From assembly GCA_964007475.1 (NCBI GenBank), contig OZ023273.1, forward strand, positions 84,083,712-84,147,711: a stretch of 64,000 nt of DNA. The letters are read 5' to 3'. The notes beneath the pieces were generated by a model, which did no database searches, had not been told where the DNA came from, and worked only from the letters and a program-made list of their open reading frames with translations. The stretch comes from Hybos culiciformis (lineage: Eukaryota; Arthropoda; Insecta; Diptera; Hybotidae). Positions 60,501-64,000 of the stretch are shown here, piece by piece (the stretch's first letter is position 1; each line of letters begins with the position of its first letter). Made by a program: the position numbers and the translations under genes.

Positions 60501-61189
60501 TTATTATTACTAATTTCTTCTTTCTAATTTTGTGAATTAAAATTTATAAAATTGAATTAAATTTTTGTAAAAATAAAATTAAAAAAAAAAAAATTAGTTT
60601 TTTAATTTAAAATTGAAAAAAAAATTTAATTTTCATTTTAATTAAACTACAAAAAAAAAATGCATATCCTTTTTTTTTAAATGTAAAATTTGTAGATATC
60701 AAAAATAATTTTTTTTTTAATAATTTATTGATTATATAAAAATTTAAAAAAAATTATAAAATTAAAAGAAAAATAATTTACATTCAGCAATAAAATAAAA
60801 AAAAAAAAAACAGAAAAAAAATAACCAACAAAATTTTTTAAGTACCTATATAGTGAGAGTGTCTTAAAATTTTTTAAGTATAGAGTGAGAGTGTCTCTTT
60901 TTGCAGTTTGGATTTCGACGTAAGTAAAGAACTTTTGTAAAATTAAAAAAAAAAAAAACACTAAAATTAAGAAGAGTTGTGCACAAAATATGGAGTATAA
61001 TATTGGTTTCGAAAATGTCAATATTATTTTGAAGGTTTAACAGCATAAAACCAGTGACTTCATACTGTCCCACATGAAATAATACAGACCTAATCAAATC
61101 GCACCCACCTTGGAAGCCTTTTGAAAGCTCCAGTTCTCGAAATCAACTCATCGCTAAATTTTGACTTCAATAAGTCATCATGTCAAAAC
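57517..61189. other. AT-rich DNA upstream of the LRP11-like gene
   Basis: Presumably holds the minus-strand promoter and 5' UTR of the LRP11-like gene; a less AT-rich patch at 57978-58012 is a candidate, by inference only. Triplet runs (CGTCGTCGTAGTAGTAG at about 59922) and many homopolymers. No gene supported. Confidence 0.5.
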
Positions 61190-61545
61190 CAGGGCTGTGA
61201 GTCGTTCATCAAAACTAACTACTCCAACTCCGACTTTGACTGCTAATTTTTTTCTATTGGCGACTCCTATTTCGAATCTTTAATATTTAAGAGATTTTGC
61301 ATAATAATATTATATTCCTAGTAACCAAAAATTGTGAGAATATATTTTTAATGAATTTTTGTGCCAGACACTTGGTTGTTGCGTTGCTAAATTTAATTAT
61401 AAAAATTTATAATTTTTATTTAATTTTTTAAATTTTGGTCGAGTGGGCTTTAAATTTAATGGTTCTGGAGTCGGAGTATAGGCTTTTTTCTGACTCCGAC
61501 TCTCAACAAGCATAAATTACTACCGACTTTGACTGCACAGCCCTG
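61190..61545. mobile_element. Non-autonomous hAT MITE (CAGGGCTGTG ends)
   Basis: Ends CAGGGCTGTG and, inverted, CAGGGCTGTGCAG, with subterminal ACTCC / GGAGTCGGAGT motifs inverted across the element. This is a very common hAT terminus in arthropods. The flanking 8-mers GTCAAAAC and ATCTAAAG agree at only five of eight positions, so the copy is old. Confidence 0.75.
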
Positions 61546-62472
61546 ATCTAAAGCACATCTCGTTCGGATCAATGTCATCCATATTTTCAAAGAAAAAAAA
61601 AAACGTTGATCATAAAATGCGTTAACGATCTTTACAATCTTTGAACGGAAAATTTTAATCTAGCTAGACTTATATTGGTTCGACTGGCCGTTGATTTCTA
61701 CTTTAAAAAACTTTATATGAACAAAAATGCCAAAACTATAATTAATTAACTATATAAATTATTAGAGAAAATCTGTGTTTAGGGCCCATAATTTCGCTGA
61801 CTCCTCCGAAACGGCTTCGATGACTTTCGAAATTGAAGCATTTGAAGAGCTAATAGGATAATGGTATTTGGAAAGGTTAGCTTCATAGAGGGAGCAAAAG
61901 ATGGCGAAATATTTTATATAAAAAAAAAATAATTTAACAATAAATGAAAGTTTTCCATTATCAAATTTAATCTTCTATACATCATATGCATAAACGCTGC
62001 ACACCTTTTAAGTTCAATATCCTTTATATTGTATTAAGCTTTTAACCATAACCATAATAATTTTTTTTTTGCAAAATTACATATACAAAAATGTATAGAC
62101 ATAGCTTTAAAAGTATGTAGACATCTTTATACAATTTATAATTCATAAATTGTTTTTTTTTGTACATTCATACATACTATATACAAAATTCTATATATTT
62201 TGTATATAAATATAAATGTATCTATATGTACATATTTTTATTTAGACTAACATTTTTTTTTTCTTTTAATTTCTGTAATAATCTCAAAAAGTTGTGCAAA
62301 AAAAAAAAAAGAAGAAAACAAAAAATAATCCTTGCGACTTTGACATTCTTCTATCTTCAAATTAAATTGGGAAAAATTATGAAAAGTGTACTTTAATTTT
62401 TTTTTTATATAATTTTTTTCAAGTTTTCAAAATAATGGAACTTTTTATGATATTTTTTAAGTGTACACGAGG

Positions 62473-63360
62473 CAGAGCCGTAACTAGGGTATGGCAAACA
62501 CGGCCCCGGCCATAGGCGCCTGATTAAAAAGGCTCTCACTCATTTTAAATTTTTCAAATTTTACACATACTTGGTAAACTTTAAATAAAATTTCAAAATT
62601 CTAGTAAATTTACGTAATTTTCTTCAAATTAATTTTTGTTAATTTGCTAAATTATTTGAAAATTATTGAATTTTTGTCGGGAGAAAAGTTAATGTCTAGA
62701 TCCATGATGGAATTAAATAAAGCAGTATAAATAAGATCTTTGATTGGAGTATTCACAATTAGATGCAGGTGAGATGCTGAATGAAATAGAATGCTTCAAA
62801 TTTCAAAGTGCGGAGCTGTTTAAAAATTTAAACTCTTTACATCATTTTGAAATTTTAAGAAAATTGATGCACTTGATTTGTGTGAAACATTTCCAAATAT
62901 TTATGTTGCTTTACGAATTACCAGTTCCAGTAACTGTGGCTGGCTAGTGGATAGAGGAGTTTTAGCAAACTTAAGCTCATTAAAAATTACATGGCTTCAA
63001 CAATGATACAAGATCCCTTAAGGGCGTTAGCTATATTGTCAATCGGATATGATATTTGAAATGTTTGAAGAAGCAAATTTTGATGGAATAATCAACGAAT
63101 TTGCAAACATTAAAGCAAGAAAAATTAAATTAAAATAATAAAATTTCTAAGCATTGAATTTGTTGAAATTATTGCATTTGATAAAAATCAACAAATGTAT
63201 TAATTTCATATTGAATAGTAATGTTGAATTAATAAAGAATTTATGTTATCTTTTTTTCTTGTAATAACATTTAAAATATATCAAAATTAAAAATTGGAAG
63301 TTAATTTTTTGTATGATAATAGTGAGATATTAGGCGCCATTTTAAATGTTTTGCTATAGG
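62473..63360 (+). pseudogene. hAT element with ZMYM1-like transposase C-terminus, truncated
   Basis: The left terminus CAGAGCCGTAACTAGGG is a typical hAT end. From 62744 a frameshifted transposase C-terminus follows: FPNIYVALRI and VPVTVAG at about 62890-62940, SKLKLIKNYMASTM and RALAILSIGYDI at about 62960-63055, then FDGIINEFANIKARKIKLK with a stop near 63137. This is the same clade as the remnant at 13.6 kb. The GGCGCC subterminal word recurs near 63335, but no right terminus was found, so the 3' end is lost. Confidence 0.75.
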
Positions 63361-64000
63361 AGGAATAAATATTATCAAAGCGCACTGAATTTTGTTTAAC
63401 GATAATGAAACTGAGTAAATAACTTTTTTAAATAATCTTCTGCCTGTACCAAAAAATGCAAAAACTTCATTTGGGATTATGTTAGAACTCTGCGATAAAC
63501 GATAAATGCTGCGATTATAGAGCTTTAAACTGTGCTGTGTTTATCTGAGATGAAATATTTAGTGCTGTAGATGAGATGATAGATTATAGCAAGTGTATTC
63601 AAAAATTAATGAATTTAATAATTAAAATTGAAAATTATTTACTAAATTAGAACATTTATCGACGTTAGTAAAAATGCCTATACACTGATACAGAGTTGGT
63701 CTAGCTAGAGTCGTATAATAGAGCTTTCTATGTTGAGAATCTGTGTGTTTTTTTGTTTTAAAATGAATTGAATAAAAAATTCAAGATTGAAAAGTATTTG
63801 TTTGAAGCAAAGAACAAACACATAAGCTTATAGAATTAGTAGTGGATCGTCCTCAGTTAGGAGTTTTTATATAGTTTCATACATTGGTTATATGATTTTT
63901 ATGCCTATACGAGATGCTTTGAATGTATTATTTTTTTGTAGAGGGCTTAAGATTTATGTTAGTGTGCATCGCGTCTCCAATATATAATTATATTTTTACT
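63361..64000. other. AT-rich intergenic DNA, no gene seen
   Basis: Nothing recognised up to the end of the window. Confidence 0.5.

Overview
The window looks like a repeat-dense piece of an insect (or closely related arthropod) nuclear genome. Reasons: extreme AT richness, small spliced genes with GT..AG introns, the closest family resemblance of the genes to insect proteins (a UBE2E enzyme of the fly UbcD2 type), a Copia element primed by the initiator-tRNA-type site, and a very high density of arthropod-style hAT, PIF/Harbinger-like, pogo and foldback DNA transposons. I cannot resolve the order or species. No rRNA gene, functional tRNA gene, CRISPR array or prokaryotic feature is visible.

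Only three host genes are convincing. (1) WDR12/Ytm1, ribosome biogenesis, + strand, 7 coding exons, 20794-22949. (2) A UBE2E-class ubiquitin-conjugating enzyme, + strand, 5 coding exons, 44373-48831. (3) A single-pass membrane protein with a MANEC domain, one LDL-receptor class A module and a short conserved-looking tail (LRP11-like), - strand, 11 coding exons, 52318-57516. For all three I traced exon borders from reading phase. They belong to unrelated processes and nothing suggests joint regulation. A possible orphan exon lies at 6211-6300 (-), and a broken THAP-domain gene at 37860-38520 (-).

The rest is mostly mobile DNA. 1-20 kb: remnants of hAT and pogo/Tigger transposases, several MITEs with readable target-site duplications (TSDs), head-to-head tRNA-like sequences, and three arrays of short palindromes. 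Two of those arrays sit in elements with 9-bp TSDs, which fits Foldback/Mutator-like transposons. 24.3-37.2 kb: a deep Russian-doll nest. A non-LTR retrotransposon (- strand) is split by a 10.5-kb hAT element (TSD AATACGGG). This hAT contains a long TIR element, which in turn contains a Harbinger-like MITE split by a complete Copia retrotransposon (two LTRs that read as identical, TSD GTTAT, one open 1327-codon polyprotein) and a second hAT (TSD AACATGAA). 37-44 kb: MITEs and unique AT-rich DNA. 44-57 kb: the UBE2E and LRP11-like genes, whose introns hold MITEs and a perfect 47-bp-arm hairpin. 57-64 kb: AT-rich DNA with two more hAT relics.

The most novel-looking material is the set of palindromic-word arrays at 4.6 kb and 16.6 kb. 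They share one scaffold but carry different inner words, and the second has both a 9-bp TSD and an empty-site paralogue inside this same window (39447-39807).
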